From: Anaerococcus jeddahensis
Lineage (GTDB): Bacteria > Bacillota > Clostridia > Tissierellales > Peptoniphilaceae
Assembly: GCF_001182725.1 (NCBI RefSeq)
Contig: NZ_CWHU01000005.1
Location: 868,001-932,000 of the forward strand
Direction: 5' to 3'
Length of the DNA: 64,000 nucleotides
The position numbers and the translations under genes were made by a program. A model generated the notes under the pieces. That model did no database searches and was not told the origin of the DNA. It was given only the letters and a program-made list of their open reading frames with translations. Shown here in pieces: positions 6,425 to 15,831 of the stretch (positions are counted from its first letter, which is position 1; each line of letters starts with the position of its first letter).

Positions 6425-8484
6425 TTTCTATTATTTTCCATATCCACCAAGTAATCTAAAAGGTATTTTGAGTGCTCTAGCTGATTTAATCTTTCATCAA
6501 GCTGCTGATATTCTTCTAGGGAAATTTTATTTTCTAGACTATTAGCTCTATCTAAAAAATCAGGTAATACTTTTCTTTCTGGTTGCGGTCCAAATATTAT
6601 CTTGATTAGGTCTAAGTAGCTTAGAGTTTCAATCTCTCCTCGCCTATATTGGTAAGGTCTTGTCCTTATATCGTCATATTCTTGGGTTACTTTCCCCAGA
6701 TTTTTATTTTTTATAGTCCAACCCTCAGATTCTTTGAAAAATCCAAATCTAATCGCTTGAGATAAAATATAGGCCTGATCTTTTGGGTTAGTTATAGAAC
6801 TAATAAATCCATCCCATATGGCCATGGATAGATCTTTTTCTTCACCTAAATTCCAATTTTCTAGGATTCTCAAAATATTTCTTAGTGACAAGACTGATTC
6901 TTTAAGTTCAGGGGTGTCCTCAGATGAATTTTCTTCTCCATTTCTAAACCACTTACCCAAAAAAACTTCTTGGCTTAGCTTAGATAATTGGGCTAGCCTA
7001 AATATTTCTTCAAGACTTCTTGTTGGAGTCGGGAGGTGTAAATTACCATATTTATCAGCAAGTCTTACCAACATTATCCTAAAAAGTTCATTTTTATCTG
7101 GGTTTGTCTGATTTTTTAAGGATCCAATTGTATTTTGATTGACATAATTATATTCTAAGGTTAAAAAACGAGATTTAAAGGCAGGGTTCAATTCGTTTGT
7201 TCCTTCATAGCTGACATTGTCAGTTGACAAGTTACCTGTACCTATAAGTCCAAAACCTCTTTTTATTTTAACAGGGCCAACCCCTGTAATATAGGCATTA
7301 GTTCCAAATTTACTTTGTAAAATATCATTAAGTCCTACTAGATTTTGCATAGCAATTGTATTAAGCTCATCTATTATAACAGGCCTACCATTTTTTACAG
7401 CTAATAATATTTCTCTTTCAATTTTCTTAACTACTGTCCCATAGATAGTATTTCTAGCTATAAAGATTTCTGAAACACTATCCCATACCTTACTTTTTAT
7501 TAATTCTTGTTTCTCTAAGGGTATATTTTCAAACTCTTGCTCGTGGGATTTTACCCAAGAAAAATACTGGTCTACAACTTCGTCTATTAATTCTAGATTA
7601 CTTTCGTTTGCAGATGCCTTTTCTAAAGACAAAGTTTTTTCTACAAACATATCCTCGTAAGTTAAATTATATGAACCAGATATAAAATAGGGATATATTT
7701 TCTCAAGCTGGTTTTCATTGCCTTCCTTTAGTAAGTTTTTATAATAGCTTCTTTTATTTGTATTTAATTGCCTAAATTTTTCTATGGCTTCTTCTTCACT
7801 AGAATCTTGATTTTTTATAAACCATCTTTCCATCTCTACTTCTAGTTCTTCTTGGATAATATTTTCTAGTGTAAATTCAATAGCTGCTTCTCTTGCTATT
7901 TGAGTTTTACCACTACCCAGGTGACCAATAATATACACAGGGGTAGATTTTTTTAGTGATTCTATTATTCTCTTCTTAGCTTCAAGAACATAGGGTACTG
8001 CTACAAGTTTTTCGTTAGATCCAGTTTGGATATCCTCAATTAGCTGTCTATGGTAATAGTATTGCCAAGCATCTGGAGAATCTTTGATTATTTCTCCTAG
8101 TTTTTTGGTATAGGATTCTATCTTATCTACCCTATATCTTGTAGCTTCGTTACTTCCATATAAGTTAGAATTATAATTTTTTTGATTATTTTTTCTCTCT
8201 AGTTCTAAAAAAAACTTTTCATAACTTATTAAATTTTCTATATCATCTATTAGCTTTTTATATTTATCTTGCTCACTTTTTAAATAATTTTTGTATTTTT
8301 TTATTAGTTCGTTTTCTAGAATTAGATTTTTTTCTTGAGCCTCAACTTTTCGAAATCTTTTAAAAAATTCACCTTGCCCTTTTGACGTAGAACCTTTTCT
8401 ACTCGCCTCATACCTTAAAACATCTTCATATATAGCTTGAATCTCTTCTAAGGTAGGTACACTTTCTTTATTCAAGTTGGCCAT
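6421..8484 (-). CDS. MoxR-type AAA+ ATPase with coiled-coil N terminus
   Basis: 687 residues. The first about 150 are charged and helical, probably coiled coil. Walker A is GHLGSGKT (187-194), Walker B VIIDE (369-373), sensor 1 GTGN (415-418) and a likely arginine finger at Arg439. The gap between Walker A and B (about 180 residues) is much longer than in compact MoxR/RavA proteins and contains a helical insert. The C terminus carries the lid. AAGGAG lies 10 bases before the ATG. It is the first gene of the triad with the propeller-like and vWA proteins, and should power remodelling of a target they select. Target unknown. Confidence 0.8.
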   Translation of the reverse strand: MANLNKESVPTLEEIQAIYEDVLRYEASRKGSTSKGQGEFFKRFRKVEAQEKNLILENELIKKYKNYLKSEQDKYKKLIDDIENLISYEKFFLELERKNNQKNYNSNLYGSNEATRYRVDKIESYTKKLGEIIKDSPDAWQYYYHRQLIEDIQTGSNEKLVAVPYVLEAKKRIIESLKKSTPVYIIGHLGSGKTQIAREAAIEFTLENIIQEELEVEMERWFIKNQDSSEEEAIEKFRQLNTNKRSYYKNLLKEGNENQLEKIYPYFISGSYNLTYEDMFVEKTLSLEKASANESNLELIDEVVDQYFSWVKSHEQEFENIPLEKQELIKSKVWDSVSEIFIARNTIYGTVVKKIEREILLAVKNGRPVIIDELNTIAMQNLVGLNDILQSKFGTNAYITGVGPVKIKRGFGLIGTGNLSTDNVSYEGTNELNPAFKSRFLTLEYNYVNQNTIGSLKNQTNPDKNELFRIMLVRLADKYGNLHLPTPTRSLEEIFRLAQLSKLSQEVFLGKWFRNGEENSSEDTPELKESVLSLRNILRILENWNLGEEKDLSMAIWDGFISSITNPKDQAYILSQAIRFGFFKESEGWTIKNKNLGKVTQEYDDIRTRPYQYRRGEIETLSYLDLIKIIFGPQPERKVLPDFLDRANSLENKISLEEYQQLDERLNQLEHSKYLLDYLVDMENNRK

Positions 8485-8509
8485 AATTGTTTGTCTCCTT
8501 ATTAAAAAT

Positions 8510-8536
8510 ATTGGGACGATTATTATCGCCCCAAAT
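8510..8536 (-). terminator. Terminator after oleate hydratase (possibly two-sided)
   Basis: ATTGGG-a-CGAT / ATCG-c-CCCAAT arms with a TATT loop, followed on the minus strand by ATATTTTTAAT and on the plus strand by TTTTT. It lies 19 bases past the ohyA stop and ends just before the MoxR binding site. Confidence 0.7.
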
Positions 8537-8554
8537 TTTTATCTTAATAAATTA

Positions 8555-10348
8555 TTAAATTATATTAAATTCTTTTAACATTTCTTCTATATCAGTTCCC
8601 TTGATAAGTTTTGCAACTTTCATTTTTTGTAGTGGACTAAGTGGAAGCTTAGGTTTTTTACCATCTGATAAGGCAACCATACCGTTTAGTAGGTATCTTA
8701 AATCATATCTTGAAGCATACACTTCTGGGACAGCTTTTTCTACACCACAAAGTACATAAACAGCTTCCATTGCAGTTCTACCTGAATATTCTGTAGTAAA
8801 TACGGTATCTCTTCCTGGATCATCTAGTGTTTCTGCAAATTGTCCTAAAAAGGCAAAGTTAACTCCACCCTTTGGAACCACATAAGGTCTATCACCAGAT
8901 TTTCTAGGCATAAATTGAGATGTTATATAAGGCATCATAACTGGTACCGCTGTACAAGTCTCAGCAAGGGCGTCAATTTCATTAACAGGAACACCAATAT
9001 GGTATAACCATTCTTTTGTGATCTCCTTACCTGTACAATCCCTCATTTTCTTGTTGATGTAGTCACCTTCAACATCTGAGAATAATCCATAAACCCAAAC
9101 ACAAACATCATTTTCAGGTTGCTCTGGATATTGACCTTGTCTATTAATTGTCCAAGACATTAGCCAGCTTGAATCAACACAAGTTACAATACCACCTGTT
9201 ACAGTTTTTCCACCATAAGGACTTCTTTTTGTGATTTTTTCAATATATTTTGGAACTGATTCATCGTGACAAGTTACTGTACAAGACTCCCAGTTACTTT
9301 TTTCTACATCTGAGCAAAATACTTCAGGGTTACCAAAATCATCTGATTTTTTGGCTATATTTTTCCACATTTCCCAGCAACCAGTTTGATCATCGCTAAG
9401 TTCTGCTGGTTTATTATCATCACCATAGCTTGAGTTTTCTGTCATAGAACCATTGGTTATAAATACAAGGTCATTTTCTGTAAGATCAATTGACTTATCA
9501 TTTCCAATTTTATCTTCAGCGATAATTTTTGTTGCTACTTTTTTATTTTCTGAAATATCAAAGTCAACATCAACTACCTTGGTGTTATATTGGAATTTAC
9601 ATCCATGATCTTCAAGGTATCTAACCATAGGTTTTACAATTGAATTGTATTGGTCATATCTTGTAAACCTAAGAGCTGATAGGTTTATAAGACCTCCTAC
9701 GTGGTGGATGAATCTGTTTAAGTATAGTTTCATTTCTAGGGCAGAATGCCAGTTTTCGAAGGCAAACATTGTTCTCCAAAGTGTCCAAAAGTCTGAATTT
9801 AAAAGTCCATCTGAGAAAATATCTTCGATAGCCTTATCTTCAAGCAATTCATCCTTGGTCATACAAAGTTCAGCAATTTCTTTAACTTCATCTTGAGTTA
9901 AATTAAATTTACCATCATCATAACGTTCACCTTGTTTATGGGTGATACGACAGTTGCTGTAATTTGGATCATCGTAGTTTGTATAGAAATAATCGTCTAA
10001 AACACTCATTTCTGGATTTTCTAGACTTGGAATTGAGCTCCAAATATCCCATAGACATTCAAAATGTGCACCAGTTTCTCTACCACCACGAGCAACATAT
10101 CCTCTTGTATCCATGTATTCACCATCTAGAGATCCACCAGCTATGTCTAGTTGTTCTAAGAAAGTAATCTTATTACCTTCCATATGAGCATCTCTAATTA
10201 GAAAGCAAGCAGCAGTAAGTGAAGCAATACCTGTTCCTATTAAGTAAGCTGATTTTTCTTCGATTCCTTTAGGCTTTCTAGCCTTAACTAATCTTTGAAA
10301 ATCTCCATTAGTAAGTTTTAATCTTTTATCATGAGTTTTAATTTCCAT
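8555..10348 (-). CDS. ohyA: Oleate hydratase (67 kDa myosin-cross-reactive antigen family)
   Basis: 597 residues, the usual family length. The FAD-binding fold is near the N terminus (LIGTGIASLTAACFLIRD, about 37-54, then FLEQLDIAGGSLDG). The enzyme adds water to the cis-9 double bond of oleate and related unsaturated fatty acids, giving 10-hydroxy acids. In host-associated Gram-positives this detoxifies antimicrobial fatty acids. AAAGGAG precedes the ATG. A TetR-type regulator gene lies directly upstream in the same direction, so fatty-acid-responsive control is plausible. A terminator follows. Confidence 0.95.
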   Translation of the reverse strand: MEIKTHDKRLKLTNGDFQRLVKARKPKGIEEKSAYLIGTGIASLTAACFLIRDAHMEGNKITFLEQLDIAGGSLDGEYMDTRGYVARGGRETGAHFECLWDIWSSIPSLENPEMSVLDDYFYTNYDDPNYSNCRITHKQGERYDDGKFNLTQDEVKEIAELCMTKDELLEDKAIEDIFSDGLLNSDFWTLWRTMFAFENWHSALEMKLYLNRFIHHVGGLINLSALRFTRYDQYNSIVKPMVRYLEDHGCKFQYNTKVVDVDFDISENKKVATKIIAEDKIGNDKSIDLTENDLVFITNGSMTENSSYGDDNKPAELSDDQTGCWEMWKNIAKKSDDFGNPEVFCSDVEKSNWESCTVTCHDESVPKYIEKITKRSPYGGKTVTGGIVTCVDSSWLMSWTINRQGQYPEQPENDVCVWVYGLFSDVEGDYINKKMRDCTGKEITKEWLYHIGVPVNEIDALAETCTAVPVMMPYITSQFMPRKSGDRPYVVPKGGVNFAFLGQFAETLDDPGRDTVFTTEYSGRTAMEAVYVLCGVEKAVPEVYASRYDLRYLLNGMVALSDGKKPKLPLSPLQKMKVAKLIKGTDIEEMLKEFNII

Positions 10349-10447
10349 AACTTCTCCTTTAATAACTTAACATTATCATCTTATATGTCTATTAAATCAT
10401 GAAAAGAGAAAGAATTCATCTACCAAAACTAGTTTTTTGTCCAAAGT

Positions 10448-11038
10448 TTACTCAATCTCTATACTTTGGGTAACCTTTTCTAGGTTTTCACTCCTTTTTA
10501 ATGACAACAAAATATTTCCATCCATTAATTTCCCTATCCTATTAGTGACTAAAACAGGGTCGGTTTGCATATCAGTCGCTATCCATTGTATAAGTGAAGT
10601 ACTTAGAGCACACTGATAAAAATAAGATATTAGATTAATATCAATTTCTTTTGCTCTAGTATCCTTAGATATGTGTTTGACATATTTCGTAATAACTTCA
10701 CCTGCCATAGAATATACATATTTTTCTACATTCGCCTTATAGTCAGAAAAGTAAATATGTCTTATAGATCTTTTATTTTCCAGGATAAAGGTTGCTGCCG
10801 AGATAAAACTATCTTCCCATGATAGATTCTCATTAAATTCCTCAATCACTACATCAAGCTCTGACTCAAATATTTCTTTTATTAATTGTTCTAAATTTTC
10901 ATAGTGGTAGTAAAAAGTTTTCCTTTCAATATCACACTTCTTGGCTAATTCAGTAACAGTTATCTTATTTAATGTTTTTTTATCTAAAAGATTCATAAAT
11001 TCTTTTTTTATTAAATCTTCAGTATAGTTTTTGCTCAT
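10448..11038 (-). CDS. TetR/AcrR family transcriptional regulator
   Basis: 196 residues. The N-terminal TetR helix-turn-helix is clear: ITVTELAKKCDIERKTFYYH (about 25-44). The C-terminal ligand and dimer domain is divergent, of the DhaS/TetR_C_7-like kind. GAAGGTG lies 7 bases before the ATG. The 99-base gap to ohyA and the shared direction suggest that it controls oleate hydratase and possibly the broken exporter upstream; the ligand could be a fatty acid. The operator was not identified by eye. Confidence 0.9.
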   Translation of the reverse strand: MSKNYTEDLIKKEFMNLLDKKTLNKITVTELAKKCDIERKTFYYHYENLEQLIKEIFESELDVVIEEFNENLSWEDSFISAATFILENKRSIRHIYFSDYKANVEKYVYSMAGEVITKYVKHISKDTRAKEIDINLISYFYQCALSTSLIQWIATDMQTDPVLVTNRIGKLMDGNILLSLKRSENLEKVTQSIEIE

Positions 11039-11164
11039 ATAATTGCACCTTCTTAGTGGTTAGTTTTTCCTTAAAAGTAGGATTATAAATTCTATATTTT
11101 AAATTTTGGCGTCTAATCAATCTTTACTAGAAATTTTTAATTGTAAAGGCTAAAACTTAATCCT

Positions 11165-12124
11165 TTAATTGCTAGGAATATTGCTGATAATCTTGCTTAT
11201 ATCTATAAATTGATTCAAACTTCTAAAAACTTGAAAAATTGATGATCGTATGATAAAATCTTCGTGAGTTTCAGGAAGTTCCATCATATGAAAATGTTCT
11301 TGTAAAAATTCTATCCTTTTTTTGACCTTAACCATATCTCCATTATCGCTAAGGTTATTTGCAGTATCAATCATTAGATCAGATATCAATTTCCCATCGG
11401 CATATTCTTTAGGTATTGATTTTAAATCATCATGCATCTCCATCAAAAGATCCTTCTCTCTTTCCCTATGGCTAAGGCCTATCAGTAGATTCTTGCTATT
11501 TTCTATACGATTATCATTTTCAATAATGGCAAGATTAAGGGCTTTATTTATATCATCTTCAAGCTTTTTGATCTTTCCATCATAGATTTTAACATCTAAA
11601 TTATTTACAAGAGTATCTCCAAAAAATATCAAGATATCCTTGATATCTCCATCAATATCCTCTATCCATTTTTTCAACTCATCCTGACTTTCTGGTGCAT
11701 ATAAGTTGGTTAACATGGCAAAGCCTGTTCCTATTAGGATAAGACCGAGTTCATTAAAGATAATTGATGAATTAATTTCTCCATAGCTTAAAAGATGAGT
11801 AACTACCACGCTTGAAGGACCCAGGCCTAGTTCAATTTTTAATAAGAAAGAAATAGGCACAAATAGGAGTAAGTATATGCTAAAAGCCCAAGTTTTGTAG
11901 GCAAAAATTTCAAATACGAAAATCCCTAAAACAAGGGCTATTGTAGCAGATAAGGTTCTTTTAAGTCCACCCTTTAATGTAGCTTTCCTAGTCTCAAATA
12001 TATCAAGGATGGTAATAATTGCTGCTGAAGATGAGAATTTAAGTCCTAAGGCTTGGGCTACAAGTTAGGACAAAGTAGCTGCTATGGATGTTTTTATAGT
12101 TGTGCTAAGTAATGTTTTGTTCAT
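11165..12124 (-). pseudogene. Aromatic acid exporter family gene broken by an in-frame stop
   Basis: Starting at the ATG at 12124 (AGGA at 6 bases) the frame reads MNKTLLSTTIKTSIAATLS, hits TAA at 12067-12065 (codon 20), then continues in the same frame without further interruption to 11165 (about 319 codons). The N-terminal half has the helices of the ArAE/YgaE-like permease and the C-terminal half the cytoplasmic helical domain. A single C-to-T change (CAA to TAA) would explain the stop. A truncated protein could still start at the ATG at 11860, but it would lack most membrane helices. Other readings are a sequencing error or a strain-specific loss. Confidence 0.75.
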
Positions 12125-12256
12125 ACTGATTCCTAATTGTAAAACTTATTTTTACATCTTTATATATTTTAATTTATTCTTTGATTTACTGATCGTGGGT
12201 ATTTCATATAATACTCAAATCTCAACCTAAGCAAAATATTTAAAGCATTAGTTTTT

Positions 12257-12643
12257 TTATAACAAGCTTGCGACCATATCGCCGTGCCTTTTTTCATCCT
12301 TCCTAACGCTTTCGATTTCTGGAAACTTTTTTGCTACTGGAGCATAGTTGTCAGCTGCCTTATACTCCCCCTTTACAATTTTTGGATACAATCTTTTTTT
12401 ACCAATTAGCTTATAAAAGATCGGCATAAAGAAAGCCAAGGTTTTCTTTGGTTTTAAATTTTTCCTTGTAAGTTTATGAAAAACCGCAGCATGATGACCT
12501 TCCTCTGCTGCAAGCTTTCTAAAAGTAGCCGCATCATTTTTATCCTTAACTACATCAGCAAGGGCTTGGTACATCAAAACTACATCTAATTCTCCTTGTT
12601 GAGATTTTATTAATATTTTCATATCTTCTTTACTTATAGTCAT
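12257..12643 (-). CDS. Rubrerythrin/ferritin-like diiron protein
   Basis: 128 residues forming a four-helix ferritin-like domain: a first ligand helix with QGELDVVLMYQAL, an EEGHHAAVF Glu-x-x-His motif, a third helix with GEYKAADNYA, and a last KDEKRHGDM Glu-x-x-His motif. It lacks the rubredoxin domain of classic rubrerythrin and the membrane part of CCC1/VIT proteins. A role in peroxide or iron handling in an anaerobe is inferred. GGGGAGAG precedes the ATG and it has its own promoter, so it is a single-gene unit. Confidence 0.8.
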   Translation of the reverse strand: MTISKEDMKILIKSQQGELDVVLMYQALADVVKDKNDAATFRKLAAEEGHHAAVFHKLTRKNLKPKKTLAFFMPIFYKLIGKKRLYPKIVKGEYKAADNYAPVAKKFPEIESVRKDEKRHGDMVASLL

Positions 12644-12711
12644 ATTCTCTCCCCTAGTTTTTTATTTTCATTTTATATTGTTAAAAAATTTGATTTATCT
12701 TCGCTCTATTT

Positions 12712-12740
12712 ATTATATGAATTTTTAGATAAAATGACAA
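12712..12740 (-). promoter_or_regulatory. Promoter of the ferritin-like gene
   Basis: Minus strand TTGTCA (12740-12735), 17-base spacer, TATAAT (12717-12712), about 70 bases before the ATG at 12643. It abuts the T-run of the preceding operon's terminator. Confidence 0.65.
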
Positions 12741-12741
12741 T

Positions 12742-12780
12742 AAAAAACCCGACTTAAATACTTTATAACGTATGTCGGGT
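12742..12780 (-). terminator. Strong terminator of the murB-rlmD operon
   Basis: ACCCGAC / GTCGGGT arms (12747-12753 and 12774-12780) with an inner ATAC/GTAT pairing, followed on the minus strand by TTTTTT. It lies 8 bases after the methyltransferase stop. Confidence 0.9.
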
Positions 12781-12787
12781 AATTTTA

Positions 12788-14041
12788 CTAGTTACTGTTT
12801 TTTATTAAATGGGTAACTGATTCTACATGCATAGTCTCAGAAAACATATCGCACGCTTTTATTTTTTCTAATTTATATCCTTTATTTTGAAATCTATTTA
12901 TATCTCTTGCGAGTGTTTGGGGATTACAGGATATGTAGACTATTTTTTTTATTTTTGTTTTTGCTATGGTTTTTATTATTTCTTTATCTAGTCCTGCCCT
13001 TGGTGGGTCTAGAACTATGGCATCTATTTTTTCTTTTTTTATGAAATTATCGTCTATGTAGTTCGCGTTTTTTGCTATAAATTTATAATCTTTTAGGCCA
13101 TTTTCTTTTGCATTTTCTTTTGCATCTTTTATGGCATTTTTGTTTATTTCTATTCCTACAACATTGTCCCCATTTATAGCAATTGAGCTTGTTGCTGAGC
13201 CACAAAATAAATCCAATACTTTTTGATCTTCTCCTAAAAATTCTTTGGCTGTTTTGTATAATTTTTCTGTCATATAATCATTTACTTGGTAGAAATCGTT
13301 CATGGTAATTTTAAATTTTTTTCCTAAAAGATTGTAAATGAGATAATTTTTACCTGAAATATTTATTTTTTCTTTTTTATTTATTAGATTAATATTATAA
13401 GATGAATTTTTATAATTATTTTTTATATATGGGATTATTTTTTCGTCTTTTATTTTTATATTTAAAAGTATTTCTTGTTCATTTGCCCTTATTGTTATTT
13501 CTTCAAGGCTGTCTGGAAAATTTTTTGATATTTCTTTTGTTATATTTTCAATTTGTCCTAAATTTTCTCTAATTAAATCTTTTGCCAAAAGACAATCTTT
13601 TATTTCTACAAGATCATTTGAATATTTCTTGTTATAGGCAAGTTTTCCGTCTTTTGTTATTTGAAGTCTTATTTTATTTCTATAAGAAAATTCTTTACTT
13701 TCTAAAATTTCTAGATCTTCTAATTTTATTTTTGCAGATTTAAGTAAAGCATTTTTTATTAAATTTTTCTTTAATTCAATTTGACTTTTATAATTTATAT
13801 CCATAATAGAACAACCACCACATTCATAAAAATATGGACATGGTGGTTTTCTGTAGTAGGGAGATTTCTTTAAAGTTTTTATTTTTTCTGCTTCAAAGAA
13901 ATTCTTTTTTTCTTTATTTACTTTTATATTACAAATTTCTCCGTAGACTGCTTTTTCTACAAAGGCAGTTTTACTTTCTGTTCTTGCAACTCCCCTACCG
14001 TCTTGTAGGATATCAATTATTTTGATATCTTTTATTTCCAT
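12788..14041 (-). CDS. rlmD: 23S rRNA (uracil-5-)-methyltransferase, RumA/RlmD family
   Basis: 417 residues. An N-terminal TRAM-like segment is followed by iron-sulfur cysteines CPYFYECGGCS. The C-terminal Rossmann methylase has LDLFCGSATSS (SAM loop), LDPPRAGLD and SCNPQTLARD, which carries the catalytic Cys of the m5U family. The family makes m5U in 23S rRNA; whether this one modifies U747, U1939 or both (RlmCD) cannot be told. Its ATG overlaps the pyruvate kinase stop in a TAATG. It is the last gene before the terminator. Confidence 0.9.
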   Translation of the reverse strand: MEIKDIKIIDILQDGRGVARTESKTAFVEKAVYGEICNIKVNKEKKNFFEAEKIKTLKKSPYYRKPPCPYFYECGGCSIMDINYKSQIELKKNLIKNALLKSAKIKLEDLEILESKEFSYRNKIRLQITKDGKLAYNKKYSNDLVEIKDCLLAKDLIRENLGQIENITKEISKNFPDSLEEITIRANEQEILLNIKIKDEKIIPYIKNNYKNSSYNINLINKKEKINISGKNYLIYNLLGKKFKITMNDFYQVNDYMTEKLYKTAKEFLGEDQKVLDLFCGSATSSIAINGDNVVGIEINKNAIKDAKENAKENGLKDYKFIAKNANYIDDNFIKKEKIDAIVLDPPRAGLDKEIIKTIAKTKIKKIVYISCNPQTLARDINRFQNKGYKLEKIKACDMFSETMHVESVTHLIKNSN

Positions 14042-15813
14042 TATAATACCTTTGCTTCTCCCTTGTAGATTATTCCTCCAAGTGGATCAATTGTTATTAT
14101 ATCTCCATCTTCCAATAGGTTTGTAATATTTTTTACTCCGAGTATTGCAGGGATTCCAAAGTGAATTGCTACAACTGCAGTGTGACTTGTTAGTCCTCCG
14201 TTTTCTGCAATCACTCCTGAAGATCTTTCCATAAATTCGTTAATATCTTTGTCAGTGTATTTTGCAACAATTATATCTCCGTCTTCAAATTTTTCTTCAA
14301 GTTCTTCTTTTGTAGATCCAACAACAACTTTTCCTGATACAGATTTATTGCCAACACCTGTTCCGTTTGCAATTATATCTCCAATTACGTGAACTTTTAT
14401 TAGGTTTGATGTTCCTGAAACTCCTAGTGGAATTCCTGCAGTTAAAACTGTAAGGTCACCTTCTTGAACATAATTTTCTTTTAAAGCACCAACTATCGCT
14501 CTTTCGATTAATTCGTCTGTTTCGTGAGCTGTTTCTACTATTATTGGATAAACTCCCCAAGTTACTGATAATCTTCTTGCAACTTTTTCATCAATTGTAC
14601 AAGCAATTATATTTGTTCTTGGTCTAAATTTGGAAACTGCTTTTGCTGTATTTCCAGAAGCTGTACATGTTATTATTGCTTTTGCATTTAATTGGCTTGC
14701 AATTGTACATGTAGATTTTGAAATAGCATTTGTTGTTGTAATTTCTCTATCAATTTCAGTTTGATAAATATTTTCTTCAAAGTCATCAGAAAGTTCTGTA
14801 GTTATACAAATATCTCTCATAGTTTTTACTGCTTCTACTGGATATTTTCCTGCTGCAGTTTCTCCAGAAAGCATTACACAGTCTGTTCCGTCAATGATTG
14901 CATTTGCAACATCAGTTGTTTCTGCCCTTGTTGGTCTTGGATTTCTTTGCATTGAATCAAGCATTTGTGTAGCAGTAATTACTGGTTTTGCAGCTTTATT
15001 ACACTTTCTTATTGCTTCTTTTTGTACAAGAGGAATAAGCTCAGTTCTAATTTCAACTCCCAAATCTCCTCTGGCTACCATAATTCCATCACTTGCTTCA
15101 ATTATTTCATCAAGATTATCTACACCTTCTTGAGATTCGATTTTTGATAGAATTAAAATATCTTCTCCACCGTGATCTTCAAGAACTTTTCTTATATCAT
15201 AGATATCTTCTTTTTTTCTAATAAATGATGCAGCAATCATATCGATGCCGTTTTCTATACCAAATTTTATATCATCAACATCTTTTGGAGTGATTGCTGG
15301 TAGGTTTGTAACTCTTCCTGGAAGATTTACTCCCTTGTGATCTGAGATAACACCATTGTTTTGCACTCTACAAACAATATCTGTTCCATCTTTGATTTCT
15401 ACAACTTCAAGTTGAATTAAACCATCATCAACAGAAATAATTGATCCTTTTTCTACATCATTTGGCAAACCTGGATAAGATACAGATACAATATTTTTAT
15501 TTCCAACTACATCTCTTGTAGTAATTGTAAAAATATCATCTGGTTTTAAGAAATATTCTTTTTCTTCAAATGTACCAATTCTTATTTCTGGTCCTTTTGT
15601 ATCAAGCATTAATCCCAAAGGAACATTTAATTTTCTTCTTAATTTTTTGATTGTTTTGATTTTTTCAAGATGTTCTTCATGAGATCCATGAGAGAAATTT
15701 AATCTTGCAACATTCATTCCATTTTTTATTAATTGTTCCAAAACTTCTGGTGATTCAGAAGCTGGTCCTATTGTACATACAATTTTAGTTTTCTTTAAAA
15801 TATCTGGTTTCAT
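14041..15813 (-). CDS. pyk: Pyruvate kinase with C-terminal phosphohistidine-type domain
   Basis: 590 residues. The catalytic core (about 1-475) shows ARLNFSHGSHEEH, the Lys of ILSKIESQEG, and MVARGDLGVE. The last about 110 residues form the extra PEP-utilising-enzyme mobile domain with GGLTSHTAVVAIH, as in Bacillus and Geobacillus enzymes. It catalyses PEP plus ADP to pyruvate plus ATP. It lies 18 bases downstream of pfkA, pairing two control steps of glycolysis. Confidence 0.97.
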   Translation of the reverse strand: MKPDILKKTKIVCTIGPASESPEVLEQLIKNGMNVARLNFSHGSHEEHLEKIKTIKKLRRKLNVPLGLMLDTKGPEIRIGTFEEKEYFLKPDDIFTITTRDVVGNKNIVSVSYPGLPNDVEKGSIISVDDGLIQLEVVEIKDGTDIVCRVQNNGVISDHKGVNLPGRVTNLPAITPKDVDDIKFGIENGIDMIAASFIRKKEDIYDIRKVLEDHGGEDILILSKIESQEGVDNLDEIIEASDGIMVARGDLGVEIRTELIPLVQKEAIRKCNKAAKPVITATQMLDSMQRNPRPTRAETTDVANAIIDGTDCVMLSGETAAGKYPVEAVKTMRDICITTELSDDFEENIYQTEIDREITTTNAISKSTCTIASQLNAKAIITCTASGNTAKAVSKFRPRTNIIACTIDEKVARRLSVTWGVYPIIVETAHETDELIERAIVGALKENYVQEGDLTVLTAGIPLGVSGTSNLIKVHVIGDIIANGTGVGNKSVSGKVVVGSTKEELEEKFEDGDIIVAKYTDKDINEFMERSSGVIAENGGLTSHTAVVAIHFGIPAILGVKNITNLLEDGDIITIDPLGGIIYKGEAKVL

Positions 15814-15831
15814 AACTTATCCATACCTTTC

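Noticed and set aside
11165..11860. Intact 231-residue protein starting at the ATG at 11860
   Set aside because: The same frame continues upstream through further exporter helices to a start with a binding site at 12124; the stop at codon 20 makes a broken gene the better explanation.
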